A stretch of 64,000 bases of DNA from Nocardioides campestrisoli (GTDB lineage Bacteria > Actinomycetota > Actinomycetes > Propionibacteriales > Nocardioidaceae), in NCBI RefSeq assembly GCF_013624435.2, contig NZ_CP061768.1, positions 558,001-622,000 of the forward strand. Direction: 5' to 3'. The position numbers and the translations under genes are program-made. Below the pieces are notes generated by a model. It had not been told where the DNA came from. It ran no database searches and worked only from the letters and a program-made list of their open reading frames with translations. The stretch's first letter is position 1. Every line of letters begins with the position of its first letter. This document shows positions 23,586-33,732 of the stretch, piece by piece.

Positions 23586-25845
23586 CCAGCGCGGTCTCGC
23601 GCAGGCCACCGGCACCCCTGGCCTGACCCACCTCGAGCTCGACATCAGCGGGATGACCTGCGCCTCCTGCGCGAACCGGATCGAGCGCAAGCTCAACAAG
23701 CTCGACGGCGTCACGGCCACGGTCAACTACGCCACCGAGAAGGCTGACGTGCGCGTGCCCGAGACGGTCAGCCCCGAGCTGCTGCTCGAGACCGTCGCCG
23801 CCGCCGGCTACACCGCGACCCTGCCGGCGCCGCCCCCGACCGGCGACCCCGCCGACGGGGGACCGGCTCCGGACCGCCGGGACGCGGAGGTCGCGGCGCT
23901 GCGTACCCGCCTGCTCTGGTCCGCCGTCCTCTCCGTCCCGGTGATCGCGATGGCGATGGTCCCGGCCTGGCAGTTCGAGTACTGGCAGTGGGCCTCGCTG
24001 ACCCTGGCCGCCCCGGTCGCCCTCTGGGGCGCTTGGCCGTTCCACCGCGCCGCCTTCACCAACCTGCGCCACGGCGCGGCCACCATGGACACGCTGGTCT
24101 CGATGGGGGTGCTGGCCGCGTTCGGCTGGTCCCTCTACGCGCTCTTCCTCGGCACCGCCGGGGAGCCCGGGATGACGCACCCGTTCGAGCTGACCATCGA
24201 GCGCACCGACGGCACGATGAACATCTACCTCGAGGCGGCCGCCGGCGTCACCACCTTCCTGCTCGCGGGCCGGTACTTCGAGAAGCGCGCCAAGCGGGCC
24301 AGCGGCGCAGCCCTGCGGGCCCTGCTCGACCTCGGTGTCCGTGACGTGGCGGTGCTCCGCGGCGGCGTCGAGACCCGGGTGCCGGTGGAGAGCCTCGCCG
24401 TCGGCGAGGAGTTCGTGGTCCGGCCGGGGGAGAAGGTCGCCACCGACGGGGTGGTCGTCTCGGGCACGTCGGCGATCGACACCTCGATGGTCACCGGCGA
24501 GTCCGTCCCGGCCGAGGTCGGGCCGGGCAGCGAGGTCATCGGCGCCACCGTCAACGCCGGCGGCCGGTTGGTCGTCCGGGCGACCCGGGTCGGCGGCGAC
24601 ACCCAGCTGGCGCAGATGGCCAAGCTGGTCGAGGACGCCCAGTCCGGCAAGGCGCAGGTGCAGCGGCTCGCCGACCGGATCTCCGGGATCTTCGTGCCGC
24701 TGGTGCTGCTGCTGGCCGCCGGCACGCTCGGCTTCTGGCTCGGCACCGGTGCCACCACCACGGCCGCCTTCACCGCCGCGGTGGCCGTGCTGATCGTCGC
24801 CTGCCCCTGCGCGCTCGGGCTGGCCACCCCCACCGCCCTGCTCGTCGGCACCGGCCGCGGCGCGCAGATGGGCGTGCTGATCAAGGGCCCCGAGGTGCTG
24901 GAGTCCACCCGCCGGGTGGACACCGTGGTGCTGGACAAGACCGGCACCGTCACCACCGGGCAGATGACCCTGGTCGACGTCGTGGTCGCCGAGGGCGAGG
25001 ACCGCGACCGGGTCCAGCGCCTGGCCGCCGCGGTCGAGGCCGGCTCGGAGCACCCCATCGCCCGGGCCGTCGTCCAGGCCACACCGGACCACCCGCAGGC
25101 CGAGGGGTTCGACACCCTGCCCGGCCTCGGGGCGCGGGCGACCGTCACCGAGCCGGACGGCTCCCGTCAGGTGAGCGTCGGCCGGGCCTCCCTGGTCGCC
25201 GAGGCCGGGCTGCCGCCCGCCCTCGAGCAGGCCGTGACCTCCGCCGAGTCACGGGGGAGCACCGCGGTCGTGGTCGGCTGGGACGGCGAGGCCCGAGGTG
25301 TCCTGGTCGTCTCCGACACGGTCAAGGACGGCTCCGCCGCCGCGGTCGCCGAGCTGCGCCGGCTGGGCCTGCGCCCGCTCCTGGTGACCGGCGACAACGA
25401 GGGCGCCGCCCGGGCGGTCGCCGCCCAGGTGGGGATCGACGAGGTGGTCGCGGGCGTGCTCCCGGCCGGCAAGGTCGACGTCGTACGCCGGCTGCAGGAG
25501 CAGGGCCGGGTCGTCGCCATGGTCGGCGACGGCGTCAACGACGCCCCCGCGCTGGCCCAGGCCGACCTCGGCCTGGCGATGGGAGCGGGCACCGACGTGG
25601 CGATCGAGGCGAGCGACCTGACGCTCGTGCGCGACGACCTCGGCGCCGCCGCGGACGCCGTACGCCTGTCCCGCCGCACTCTGAGCACGATCAAGGGCAA
25701 CCTGTTCTGGGCCTTCGCCTACAACGTCGCCGCCCTGCCCCTGGCCGCAGCCGGCCTGCTCAACCCGATGCTGGCCGGCGCCGCGATGGCCTTCTCCTCG
25801 GTCTTCGTGGTCACCAACAGCCTCCGGCTGCGCCGCTTCCGCTGA
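23575..25845 (+). CDS. copA: Cu(I)-exporting P1B-type ATPase
   Basis: 756 residues. One HMA domain with GMTCASC (Cys29, Cys32), membrane metal site CPC (410-412), phosphorylated Asp454 in DKTGT, SEHPIA in the nucleotide domain, TGES in the actuator and GDGVNDAPAL (from 651) in the hinge. It pumps Cu(I) out of the cytoplasm. The final MLAGAAMAFSSVFVVTNSLRL matches the last helices of copper ATPases. Coupled to the upstream gene by an 11-base overlap; probably CsoR-controlled. Confidence 0.95.
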   Translation: MTTDQRGLAQATGTPGLTHLELDISGMTCASCANRIERKLNKLDGVTATVNYATEKADVRVPETVSPELLLETVAAAGYTATLPAPPPTGDPADGGPAPDRRDAEVAALRTRLLWSAVLSVPVIAMAMVPAWQFEYWQWASLTLAAPVALWGAWPFHRAAFTNLRHGAATMDTLVSMGVLAAFGWSLYALFLGTAGEPGMTHPFELTIERTDGTMNIYLEAAAGVTTFLLAGRYFEKRAKRASGAALRALLDLGVRDVAVLRGGVETRVPVESLAVGEEFVVRPGEKVATDGVVVSGTSAIDTSMVTGESVPAEVGPGSEVIGATVNAGGRLVVRATRVGGDTQLAQMAKLVEDAQSGKAQVQRLADRISGIFVPLVLLLAAGTLGFWLGTGATTTAAFTAAVAVLIVACPCALGLATPTALLVGTGRGAQMGVLIKGPEVLESTRRVDTVVLDKTGTVTTGQMTLVDVVVAEGEDRDRVQRLAAAVEAGSEHPIARAVVQATPDHPQAEGFDTLPGLGARATVTEPDGSRQVSVGRASLVAEAGLPPALEQAVTSAESRGSTAVVVGWDGEARGVLVVSDTVKDGSAAAVAELRRLGLRPLLVTGDNEGAARAVAAQVGIDEVVAGVLPAGKVDVVRRLQEQGRVVAMVGDGVNDAPALAQADLGLAMGAGTDVAIEASDLTLVRDDLGAAADAVRLSRRTLSTIKGNLFWAFAYNVAALPLAAAGLLNPMLAGAAMAFSSVFVVTNSLRLRRFR

Positions 25846-25862
25846 GGTCGGGCCGTCCACAG

Positions 25863-25948
25863 GAATCCCCGCACAGCCGGGGATTCCCACACTTGGCGGG
25901 CATCGCAACACCCACAAAGTTCAGCGATCCCCGGCTGTGCGGGGATTC
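25863..25948. repeat. 86-bp element bounded by 22-bp perfect inverted repeats
   Basis: The arms 25863-25884 and 25927-25948 are exact reverse complements. Each arm is also a hairpin by itself (ATCCCCG and CGGGGAT around CACAGC or GCTGTG). The 42 bases between are lower in GC than the flanks by eye and carry no gene. It may end the copA transcript; the double-level symmetry also resembles a REP/MITE-type element. Confidence 0.65.
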
Positions 25949-26003
25949 GTGGGGCCAGTGAGTCTCGGGGCGGGTGGGGGCGCGGAGGTGCCAGAGTGGA
26001 CGC

Positions 26004-26894
26004 GTGACGGCGATCGAGCTCGACGCGGTGGTCAAGACGTTCGGCGCGGTGCGGGCGCTCGACGGGTTCGACCTGGAGGTGCGGACCGGGGAGGTGCACG
26101 GCTTCCTCGGGCCCAACGGGTCCGGCAAGTCGACCACGATGCGGGTGCTGCTGGGGCTGCTGCGGATCGACGCCGGGCGGGTCCGGCTGCTCGGCGGTGA
26201 CCCGTGGAGCGAGGCCGCCACGCTGCACCGCCGGCTCGCCTACGTGCCCGGCGACGTCACGCTGTGGCCCAACCTGACCGGCGGCGAGGTGATCGACCTG
26301 CTGGGCCGGATGCGGGGCGGGCTCGACGAGCAGCGCCGCGCCGACCTGCTCGAGCGGTTCGCGCTGGACCCGACGCGGAAGGCGCGCACCTACTCCAAGG
26401 GCAACCGGCAGAAGGTCGCCCTGGTCGCGGCGCTGGCCTCGCGGGTCGAGCTCTACCTGCTCGACGAGCCCACCTCGGGGCTGGACCCGCTGATGGAGGC
26501 GGAGTTCCAGCGGGCCGTGCACGAGCTCCGGGCCGAGGGGGCCACCGTGCTGCTCTCCAGCCACGTCCTGGCCGAGGTGGAGGCGCTCTGCGACCGGGTC
26601 AGCATCATCCGGGCCGGGGCCACCGCGCTCACCGGCACGCTGGAGGACCTGCGTCACCTGACCCGCACCACCGTGGTCGCGCAGACCCGCGAGCCGGCCA
26701 CCGCGCTCGACGGGCTGGCCGGTGTCCACCACGTACGCCGGGTGGGCGACCAGATCACCTTCGAGGTCGACTCCGACCGGGTCGGCGACGCGATGGCGCA
26801 CCTCACCGCGCTGGGCCTCACCGCGCTGCAGGCCCACCCCCCGACGCTGGAGGAGCTCTTCCTCCAGCAGTACGGCGAGCGGCTGGAGCCGTGA
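26004..26894 (+). CDS. ABC exporter ATP-binding protein
   Basis: 296 residues. Walker A GPNGSGKS (36-43), signature YSKGNRQKV (near 130; a divergent LSGGQ seen in the DrrA/antibiotic-exporter type) and Walker [14 protein letters not shown] with Asp154. The C-terminal 80 residues form the usual DrrA-like extension. GTG 26004 is chosen since it begins the conserved [13 protein letters not shown]. Coupled by GTGA to its permease. Confidence 0.88.
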   Translation: MTAIELDAVVKTFGAVRALDGFDLEVRTGEVHGFLGPNGSGKSTTMRVLLGLLRIDAGRVRLLGGDPWSEAATLHRRLAYVPGDVTLWPNLTGGEVIDLLGRMRGGLDEQRRADLLERFALDPTRKARTYSKGNRQKVALVAALASRVELYLLDEPTSGLDPLMEAEFQRAVHELRAEGATVLLSSHVLAEVEALCDRVSIIRAGATALTGTLEDLRHLTRTTVVAQTREPATALDGLAGVHHVRRVGDQITFEVDSDRVGDAMAHLTALGLTALQAHPPTLEELFLQQYGERLEP

Positions 26895-28474
26895 GCGCCC
26901 TGACCGGCACCCGCCACCTGGTGTGGCTGGTGCTGCGCCGCGACCGGGTCCGGCTGCCGCTGTGGGTGGTCGGGCTGACCGCCATCACCGCCGTCTCGGC
27001 CAGGTCGGTGGCCGGGCTCTACGACACTCCGGTGAAGGTGGCCGGCTACGGCGTCACGGTCGAGGACAGCGCCGCGAGCCGACTCCTCAACGGCACGCCG
27101 TACGGCGTGGACACGATCGCCGGCATCACCGCCTACGAGGTGACCGCACTCTCCGGGGCGCTGGTGGCGCTGATGGCCATCTTCCTGGTGGTCCGCCACA
27201 CCCGGGCGGAGGAGGAGTCCGGCGCGGCCGAGCTGTTGCGCAGCACGGTGCTGGGCCGGCACGCGGCCACCGCGGCGGCGCTGCTGGTCGCGGCGGCGGC
27301 CTCCCTCCTGGTCGGCCTGCTGGACGCCGCGGTGCTGGTCGCCGACGACCTGCCGACGGGCGGGTCGCTCCTGCACGGGGCGGCCGTGGCCGGGGTCGGG
27401 CTGGTCTTCACCGCCGTGGCTGCGGTGGCGGCCCAGGTGGCCTCCTCGGCCCGGGGCGCGCTGGGGCTGGCCATCGCCGTGGGCGCCGTGCTGTTCGTGG
27501 TCCGCGGGGTGGGTGCGGTGCGCAAGGACGCCCTGGTCTGGCTCTCCCCGTTCGGCTGGCAGGAGGGGGTGCGGGCCTACGCGGGTGACCGGTGGTGGCC
27601 GCTGCTCCTGCTGCTCGCCTGCACCGGCGTGCTGCTCGCGCTCGCCGGGCGGCTCACCGCCCACCGCGACTTCGGCGCCGGCCTGGTGCAGGCCCGGAGC
27701 GGCCGTCCGCGTGCCGGGGCGTGGCTCGGCGGACCGCTGGGCCTGGCCGAGCGGGTCCAGCGCGCGATGACGCTGGGCTGGGCTGTCGGCCTGTTCGCCG
27801 TGGGCTGTCTCTTCGGCGCGGTGGGCCGGGAGGTGGTCACCCTGGTGGAGTCCAACCCGGACATCGCCAGGGTCTTCGGTGCCCGGCTCGACGACGTGGT
27901 GCGGGGCTACTTCGCCTTCGTGATCTCGTTCCTCGGCGTGATCGTCTCCGCGTACGCCGTCGCCTCGGCGATGCGGCTGCCGCACGAGGAGAGCCAGGGC
28001 CGCGCCGAGATGGCGCTGGCCACCGGCGTCTCCCGCACCCGGTGGGCGCTGGCCCATGTGCTGGTCACGACGGTCGGCTCGCTGGTGGTGCTCACGCTGG
28101 TGGGGCTGGGGATGGCCGGGACCCACGCGCTGGTCTCGGGGGACGGCAGCCTGTTCTGGCCGGTGCTGGGCGGGTGCCTGGCCACCGCCCCGGCGGTGCT
28201 GCTGGTCGCGGCCACCGTGGTGCTGCTGCACGGGTGGCGTCCGCGCTGGGTGGCCCTGGCCTGGGCGGTCTTCGCCTTCGCCCTGCTCCAGTCCTACCTG
28301 GGGGACCTGCTCGACCTGCCCGACGCCGTCTCCTCGCTCTCCCCGTTCTGGCACCTGTCGATGCTGCCGGTGGACGACTGGGACCCGGTCCCCGCGCTGG
28401 TGGTCGGCGTCCTCGCGGTGCTGCTCGCGGCCGTGGGCCTGGTGGGGCTGCGCCGCCGCGACCTGGCGTCCTGA
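26891..28474 (+). CDS. ABC exporter permease
   Basis: 527 residues with about twelve hydrophobic segments arranged as two six-helix halves, as in actinobacterial ABC-2-type permeases annotated as antibiotic or polyketide exporters. The [14 protein letters not shown] and [15 protein letters not shown] segments repeat the same cytoplasmic motif in both halves. GTG 26891 overlaps the upstream stop. Substrate unknown. Confidence 0.82.
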   Translation: MSALTGTRHLVWLVLRRDRVRLPLWVVGLTAITAVSARSVAGLYDTPVKVAGYGVTVEDSAASRLLNGTPYGVDTIAGITAYEVTALSGALVALMAIFLVVRHTRAEEESGAAELLRSTVLGRHAATAAALLVAAAASLLVGLLDAAVLVADDLPTGGSLLHGAAVAGVGLVFTAVAAVAAQVASSARGALGLAIAVGAVLFVVRGVGAVRKDALVWLSPFGWQEGVRAYAGDRWWPLLLLLACTGVLLALAGRLTAHRDFGAGLVQARSGRPRAGAWLGGPLGLAERVQRAMTLGWAVGLFAVGCLFGAVGREVVTLVESNPDIARVFGARLDDVVRGYFAFVISFLGVIVSAYAVASAMRLPHEESQGRAEMALATGVSRTRWALAHVLVTTVGSLVVLTLVGLGMAGTHALVSGDGSLFWPVLGGCLATAPAVLLVAATVVLLHGWRPRWVALAWAVFAFALLQSYLGDLLDLPDAVSSLSPFWHLSMLPVDDWDPVPALVVGVLAVLLAAVGLVGLRRRDLAS

Positions 28475-28522
28475 GACGGCATGCACAGCGTCCTGGGACG
28501 GCCGTACGCAGCGTCCTGAGAT
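28464..28522 (+). repeat. Imperfect ~23-bp direct repeat after the permease gene
   Basis: GCGTCCTG recurs three times (28466, 28489 and 28512) at a 23-base period, followed in the first two copies by a variant of GAGACGGC/GGGACGGC. The first copy includes the permease stop codon; the array fills the gap before the Nudix gene. Confidence 0.45.
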
Positions 28523-28573
28523 CGGCGCCGACGGACCCGGGCCCCGTCCACCCGCGTGTGTGAGACTGCGGGC

Positions 28574-29458
28574 ATGGCGACCCACGGCCCCGGGAAGCGC
28601 GACGACACCGCCGACGTGGTGGTGGCGGCGGGCGCCGTGGTCACCAGGCGCGGCGGCGAGGTGCTGCTGGTGCACCGCCCGCGCTACGACGACTGGTCCT
28701 TCCCCAAGGGGAAGCTGGACCCGGGCGAGCACGTCACCGGCTGCGCGGTGCGCGAGGTGGAGGAGGAGACCGGGCTGCGGGTCCGGCTGGGGGTGCCGCT
28801 CCCGGTCCTGCGCTACCGCACCGGTGGCCGGGAGAAGGTCGTGCACTACTGGTGCGGGCGGGTGGTGGGCGACGACTCGGTCGAGGGACACCGCCGCGCC
28901 GACGAGATCGACGAGGCGGCCTGGGTCTCCTGGCGCGAGGCCGAGCGCCGGCTCAGCTACGACCGGGACCGCGAGGTCCTGGCGCACGCCCGCGAGCAGA
29001 AGCGGCGTACCCGGGCGCTGGTGGTGCTCCGGCACGCCCAGGCCCACCCCCGCAAGGCGTGGACCGGCGACGACCGCCGGCGCCCGCTGAGCCCCGAGGG
29101 CATCGAGGAGGCCAAGCGGCTGGTCCCGGTGCTGGCGGCCTACGACGTGACCCGGGTGGTCACCTCCAGCGCGACCCGGTGCGTGGACACCGTGGTCCCG
29201 TACGCCGCAGACCGGCTCGCCCTCGAGCTCACCGACGGGCTGACCGAGGAGGAGGCGACCGACCGGTCCGTGCTGGCCGTGGTCGACGACCTGCTCGAGG
29301 CTGACGAGGGTGCCGCGCTCTGCACCCACCGTCCGGTGCTGCCGAGCGTGCAGGACGCGCTCGAGCTGCCGGAGACCCGGCTGGAGAAGGCGGGTTTCCA
29401 GGTGGTGCACCACGCCGGGCGCCGGGTCGTCGCGGTCGAGGCGTACGACGCGCCCTGA
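28574..29458 (+). CDS. mutT1: Nudix hydrolase fused to histidine phosphatase (MutT1-like)
   Basis: 294 residues. A Nudix domain with a complete box at residues 46-68 (G-x5-E-x7-REVEEETGL) is followed by an RHG-phosphatase-like domain with LRHAQAH (Arg153, His154). This order matches mycobacterial MutT1, which removes 8-oxo-GTP and also cuts diadenosine polyphosphates. In mycobacteria it lies beside ppk; here it heads the phosphate block 10 kb from ppk. ATG 28574 is the likely start. Confidence 0.85.
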   Translation: MATHGPGKRDDTADVVVAAGAVVTRRGGEVLLVHRPRYDDWSFPKGKLDPGEHVTGCAVREVEEETGLRVRLGVPLPVLRYRTGGREKVVHYWCGRVVGDDSVEGHRRADEIDEAAWVSWREAERRLSYDRDREVLAHAREQKRRTRALVVLRHAQAHPRKAWTGDDRRRPLSPEGIEEAKRLVPVLAAYDVTRVVTSSATRCVDTVVPYAADRLALELTDGLTEEEATDRSVLAVVDDLLEADEGAALCTHRPVLPSVQDALELPETRLEKAGFQVVHHAGRRVVAVEAYDAP

Positions 29459-29529
29459 ACCGTCCTCCGGGCTGTCTCCGGGCGGCTTCCGGGCCGGCGG
29501 CGGCAGGTGCTGCGCAACCGATGAGGGAC

Positions 29530-29547
29530 GTTCACCCGGCGTTCACC
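29530..29547 (+). promoter_or_regulatory. PHO box before pstS
   Basis: GTTCACC at 29530-29536 and 29541-29547, exactly 11 bases apart: the direct-repeat unit bound by PhoP in actinobacteria. It lies 80 bases upstream of the pstS GTG. Expected to activate the pst operon on phosphate starvation. Confidence 0.88.
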
Positions 29548-29626
29548 GACGCCGGGGAGTCTGGTCATCTGGGCGGGCTTCACTTCGAGAGTCAGCACAG
29601 TCCAAAGAACTCTCAGGAGACACGAA

Positions 29627-30724
29627 GTGATCAGCACTTCTCTGCGCCGCGCGGCCGTTCCCGGCATCGCGGCCCTGGCCCTGGCGCTCTCCGCCTGCGG
29701 CGCGGCCAACGAGCAGGCCACCGCCGACGGCGAGGGCGGCGGACTCTCCGGCACCCTCAACGGCGGCGGTGCCAGCTCGCAGGAAGCGGCCCAGAACGCC
29801 TGGCGCGCCGGCTTCCAGCAGGACAACCCCAACGTGACCGTCAACTACGACCCGACCGGTTCCGGCGGTGGCCGGGAGGGCTTCGTCTCCGGCGGCTTCG
29901 CGTTCGCCGGCTCCGACTCCTACCTCAACGACGACGACGGCGAGCTCACCGCGGCGACCGAGCGCTGCACTACGCCGCCGATCGAGATCCCCGACTACGT
30001 CTCCCCGATCGCGGTGATCTTCAACGTCGACGGCGTCGACGAGCTCAACCTGACGCCCGAGACGATCGCCGGGATCTTCAACAACGAGATCACCCGGTGG
30101 GACGACCCGGCGATCGCGGAGACCAACCCCGACGCCGACCTCCCGGACGCGGCGATCAGCGCGGTGCACCGCTCCGACGAGTCCGGCACCACCGGCAACT
30201 TCACCCACTACCTCTCGGTCGTGGCCCCCGACGCCTGGCCGCACGGCGAGGTCGAGGAGTGGCCGCTCAAGGCCGGCGAGGCGGCCAACCAGACCTCCGG
30301 CGTGGTCACGGCGGTGGGCAACGGCCGCAACAGCATCGGGTACGCCGACGCCAGCCAGGCCGGCGACCTGGGCCGGGCCAAGGTGCAGGTGGGCGACGAC
30401 TTCGTCGGCCCGACAGCTGAGGCGGCCGCGAAGATCCTCGAGGTCTCCCCGCGGGTGAAGGACCGCGACCCGCACTCGATGGTCTTCGACCTCGACTACG
30501 AGACCGACGAGGCCGGGGTCTACCCGATCGTGCTGACCTCGTACCTGATGGCCTGCGGCACCTACGAGGACGCCGAGACCGCCGAGCTGGTCAAGGGCTA
30601 CCTGACCTACATCCTCAGCGACGAGGGCCAGGCCACCGCCCAGGAGAACGCCGGTTCCGCGCCGCTGGCCCCGGCGCTGGCCGAGGAGGCCCAGGGCTAC
30701 GTCGACGAGATCACCGCCGGCTGA
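29627..30724 (+). CDS. pstS: Phosphate-binding lipoprotein
   Basis: 365 residues; lipobox LSAC with Cys24. The periplasmic-type binding fold shows the PstS boxes GGGASSQEAAQNAW, YDPTGSGGGREGF (phosphate loop) and HRSDESGTTGNFTHYL. It captures phosphate for PstCAB. GTG 29627 follows CAGGAGACAC. First gene of pstSCAB and downstream of a perfect PHO box. Confidence 0.95.
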   Translation: MISTSLRRAAVPGIAALALALSACGAANEQATADGEGGGLSGTLNGGGASSQEAAQNAWRAGFQQDNPNVTVNYDPTGSGGGREGFVSGGFAFAGSDSYLNDDDGELTAATERCTTPPIEIPDYVSPIAVIFNVDGVDELNLTPETIAGIFNNEITRWDDPAIAETNPDADLPDAAISAVHRSDESGTTGNFTHYLSVVAPDAWPHGEVEEWPLKAGEAANQTSGVVTAVGNGRNSIGYADASQAGDLGRAKVQVGDDFVGPTAEAAAKILEVSPRVKDRDPHSMVFDLDYETDEAGVYPIVLTSYLMACGTYEDAETAELVKGYLTYILSDEGQATAQENAGSAPLAPALAEEAQGYVDEITAG

Positions 30725-30735
30725 GGCTCCGCGCC

Positions 30736-30795
30736 ACCGCAGCACCCGCACGACGCGCAACAGACGCAGCACCCGCAACAGACGCAGCACCAGGA
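30736..30795 (+). repeat. Short tandem repeats between pstS and pstC
   Basis: Variants of CGCAGCACCCGCA and GCAACAGACGCAGCACC recur three times in the 80-base gap, with periods of about 18-28. The gap ends in AGGAAGGA, the pstC ribosome site. Confidence 0.45.
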
Positions 30796-30804
30796 AGGAA
30801 CCCC

Positions 30805-31734
30805 GTGTCCGTCTCTCCCGCCTCAGTCGCTCCCGCCCGGGTGCGGCGTACGGGCGATCTGGTCTTCGCGGGGCTCGCCAGGGCGGCCGGGATCCTCATC
30901 CTGGTCGCCCTCGCGGGCGTGGCGATCTTCCTCACGCTCGAAGGCGTGCCCGCGATCACCGCGCCGGCGAACCGGATCGGCGCCGACAACATCGTCGTCT
31001 ACGTCTGGCCGTTGCTCTACGGCACGCTGCTGGCCGCCACGCTCGCGATCCTGGTCGCGGCCCCGCTGAGCATCGCCCTGGCGCTGGTCATCTCCCACTA
31101 CGCGCCGCGGCGGCTGGCCCGGCCGATCGGCTACCTGATCGACCTGCTCGCCGCCGTGCCCTCGGTGGTCTACGGGCTCTGGGGGATCCAGTTCCTGGCC
31201 CCGCGGATCCTCCCGGTCTACGAGTGGCTGGCCGAGCACCTCGGGTGGCTGCCATTCTTCGAGGGCCCGGCCAACGGGCGCTCCATCCTCACGGCCAGCC
31301 TCGTGCTGGCCATCATGGCGTTGCCGATCATCACCGCGATCTGCCGCGAGATCTTCGCCCAGACGCCCACCCTCCACCAGGAGGCCGCGCTGGCGCTGGG
31401 CGCCACCCGCTGGGAGATGATCCGGATGACGGTCTTCCCCTACGCCCGCTCGGGGATGATCTCCGCGATCATGCTCGGCCTGGGCCGGGCGCTGGGGGAG
31501 ACCATGGCGGTGGCCATGGTGCTCTCCGCGACCGGGGTGATCACCATCAACCTGATCTCCTCGGTGAACCCCTCGACCATCGCGGCCAACATCGCCCTCG
31601 GCTTCCCCGAGGCCTCCGGCCTGCGGGTCAACGTGCTGATCTTCTCCGGGCTGGTGCTCTTCGTGGTGACCTTCGTCGTCAACTTCCTCGCCCGGCTGAT
31701 CGCCACGCGAGGCACCGTCAAGGGAGGTCGCTGA
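30805..31734 (+). CDS. pstC: Phosphate ABC transporter permease
   Basis: 309 residues, six membrane helices. The cytoplasmic EAA loop reads EAALALGATRWEMIRMTVFPYARSG (about residues 191-215 as marker). DLLAAVPSVVYGLWG is a PstC hallmark. Start GTG 30805 after AGGAAGGAAC. It ends 1 base before pstA. Confidence 0.95.
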   Translation: MSVSPASVAPARVRRTGDLVFAGLARAAGILILVALAGVAIFLTLEGVPAITAPANRIGADNIVVYVWPLLYGTLLAATLAILVAAPLSIALALVISHYAPRRLARPIGYLIDLLAAVPSVVYGLWGIQFLAPRILPVYEWLAEHLGWLPFFEGPANGRSILTASLVLAIMALPIITAICREIFAQTPTLHQEAALALGATRWEMIRMTVFPYARSGMISAIMLGLGRALGETMAVAMVLSATGVITINLISSVNPSTIAANIALGFPEASGLRVNVLIFSGLVLFVVTFVVNFLARLIATRGTVKGGR

Positions 31735-31735
31735 G

Positions 31736-32845
31736 ATGGCGCGATCCACGCAGGTGCGCGAGCGCCGGGACCCGGCGACCCCGGCCGCCGGACCGGAGGC
31801 CGCCTCGTCGTCGGTCCCGCTGGCCCGCCCGCAGCTGCCCACGCAGGCGCCCCTGCTGACCGGCGTCCTCGCGGTCGCCGTGGGCGCGCTGCCGATGGTG
31901 GTGCTCGGCTGGGGCCTGGTGGCCGGCGTGCTGGTCGCCGTCATCGTCCAGCTCGTCGCCCTGCCCGTCTGGTCCGGCGCGGTGGAGGGACCGCGCAGGG
32001 CGAAGGACCGGCTGGCGACCTCGCTGATGTGGACCGCCTTCGGGGTCGCCATGGTGCCCCTGGTCAGCCTGCTGTGGCAGGTGATCGGGAACGGCGTCCC
32101 GGCGCTGTCCACGGAGTTCTTCACCTACTCCATGCGCAACGTCGTGGGGGAGGGCGGCGGTATCTACCACGCCCTGGTGGGCACGCTGATCGTCACCGGC
32201 TGGGCCGCGGCGATCTCGGTGCCGGTGGGCGTGATGGCCGCGATCTACCTGGTCGAGTACGGCCGGGGCACCCGGATGGCGCGGGTGATCACCTTCCTGG
32301 TCGACGTGATGACGGGCATCCCCTCGATCGTGGCCGGCCTGTTCGCCTACGCGCTCTTCGTGCTCTTCTTCGGGCCCGGCGTGCGGATGGGCTTCGGCGG
32401 CTCGGTGGCGCTCGCGGTGCTGATGACCCCGATCGTGGTCCGCTCGACCGAGGAGATGCTCAAGCTGGTGCCCGACGAGCTGCGCGAGGCGTCGTACGCC
32501 CTGGGCGTGGCGAAGTGGCGCACCGTGACCAAGGTCGTGCTGCCCACCGCGATGGGCGGCATCGTCACCGGCGTGATGCTCGCAGTGGCCCGGGTGGCGG
32601 GGGAGACCGCGCCGCTGCTGATCATCGCCGGCGACACCGACTCGGTGAACTTCAACGCCTTCTCCGAGCGGATGGCGACCCTGCCGGTCTACATCTACTA
32701 CTCCTACATGCAGCCCGGGATCCCCCCGGAGTTCGGCCGTGAGCGCGCCTGGGGCGCCGCGCTGGTGCTCATCGCGCTGGTGATGGGCCTCAACCTGATC
32801 GCCCGCGCCGTCGGCAAGTACTTCGCCCCCAAGACCGGTCGCTGA
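31736..32845 (+). CDS. pstA: Phosphate ABC transporter permease
   Basis: 369 residues; an N-terminal extension of about 80 residues with two helices precedes the usual six-helix PstA core. Hallmarks are VDVMTGIPSIVAGLFAYALF and the EAA loop REASYALGVAKWRTVTKVVL. It pairs with PstC. GGAGGTCGCTGAG supplies its ribosome site within the end of pstC. Confidence 0.94.
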   Translation: MARSTQVRERRDPATPAAGPEAASSSVPLARPQLPTQAPLLTGVLAVAVGALPMVVLGWGLVAGVLVAVIVQLVALPVWSGAVEGPRRAKDRLATSLMWTAFGVAMVPLVSLLWQVIGNGVPALSTEFFTYSMRNVVGEGGGIYHALVGTLIVTGWAAAISVPVGVMAAIYLVEYGRGTRMARVITFLVDVMTGIPSIVAGLFAYALFVLFFGPGVRMGFGGSVALAVLMTPIVVRSTEEMLKLVPDELREASYALGVAKWRTVTKVVLPTAMGGIVTGVMLAVARVAGETAPLLIIAGDTDSVNFNAFSERMATLPVYIYYSYMQPGIPPEFGRERAWGAALVLIALVMGLNLIARAVGKYFAPKTGR

Positions 32846-32869
32846 CCGAAGAAGAGAGAACAACCACTC

Positions 32870-33649
32870 ATGGCCAAGAGCATCGACGTCTCCGACCTGA
32901 ACATCTACTACGGCGACTTCCTCGCCGTGGAGGGCGTCAGCATGACGATCCGCGCGCGGGCCGTCACGGCGTTCATCGGTCCGTCGGGGTGCGGCAAGTC
33001 GACCTTCCTGCGCTCGCTCAACCGGATGCACGAGGTGATCCCCGGCGCCCGCGTCGAGGGCAAGGTCGTCGTCGACGGCCAGTCGCTCTACGACCCCGGC
33101 GTCGACCCGGTCGAGGTACGCCGCCAGATCGGCATGGTCTTCCAGCGCCCCAACCCGTTCCCGACGATGTCGATCTACGAGAACGTGCTGGCCGGCAACC
33201 GGCTCAACGCGCGGAAGATGAAGAAGGCCGAGGCCGACGAGATCGTCGAGCGCTCGCTGCGCGGGGCGAACCTGTGGAACGAGGTCAAGGACCGGCTCGG
33301 CAAGCCCGGCATGGGCCTCTCCGGCGGCCAGCAGCAGCGGCTGTGCATCGCCCGGGCGATCGCGGTGGAGCCCCAGGTGCTGCTGATGGACGAGCCGTGC
33401 TCGGCGCTCGACCCGATCTCGACCTCGGCGATCGAGGACCTGATCCACGAGCTCAAGACCGACTACACGATCGTGATCGTGACCCACAACATGCAGCAGG
33501 CCGCGCGGGTCTCCGACGAGACGGGCTTCTTCAACCTCAAGGCCACCGGGGAGCCCGGCCGGCTGGTCGAGTTCAACTCGACCCAGAAGATGTTCGCCAA
33601 CCCCGACAACCCCTCCACGGAGGCCTACATCTCGGGGCGCTTCGGCTGA
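32870..33649 (+). CDS. pstB: Phosphate ABC transporter ATP-binding protein
   Basis: 259 residues: Walker A GPSGCGKS (37-44), Q-loop [13 protein letters not shown], signature LSGGQQQR (near 150) and Walker [13 protein letters not shown] (about 171-182), followed by the switch [12 protein letters not shown]. It energises phosphate import. Last gene of pstSCAB; no phoU gene follows directly. Confidence 0.97.
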   Translation: MAKSIDVSDLNIYYGDFLAVEGVSMTIRARAVTAFIGPSGCGKSTFLRSLNRMHEVIPGARVEGKVVVDGQSLYDPGVDPVEVRRQIGMVFQRPNPFPTMSIYENVLAGNRLNARKMKKAEADEIVERSLRGANLWNEVKDRLGKPGMGLSGGQQQRLCIARAIAVEPQVLLMDEPCSALDPISTSAIEDLIHELKTDYTIVIVTHNMQQAARVSDETGFFNLKATGEPGRLVEFNSTQKMFANPDNPSTEAYISGRFG

Positions 33650-33720
33650 CCCACCGCCCACTCGGCCCTCACAGCCACCACCGTCGCCGAGTCGCGCGTC
33701 AGCGCGGCACCTCGTCCGCC

Positions 33721-33726
33721 TAGGGT
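33721..33726 (+). promoter_or_regulatory. -10 box TAGGGT, leaderless arrangement
   Basis: TAGGGT ends 6 bases before ATG 33733 and no ribosome site is seen. Confidence 0.45.
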
Positions 33727-33732
33727 TGACCC

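Noticed and set aside
25863..25948. Possible CRISPR repeats (GC-rich short palindromic units)
   Set aside because: Only two copies exist and they are in opposite orientation; no further spaced repeats and no cas genes nearby.
26654..29413. 919-codon minus-strand frame opposite the ABC exporter and Nudix genes
   Set aside because: His/Gln/Arg-rich composition typical of antisense frames in high-GC DNA; the plus-strand genes have clear family motifs.
30725..30804. phoU gene within the pst operon
   Set aside because: The gap is 80 bases of short repeats, and none follows pstB; only the DUF47 protein at 35584 is PhoU-like.
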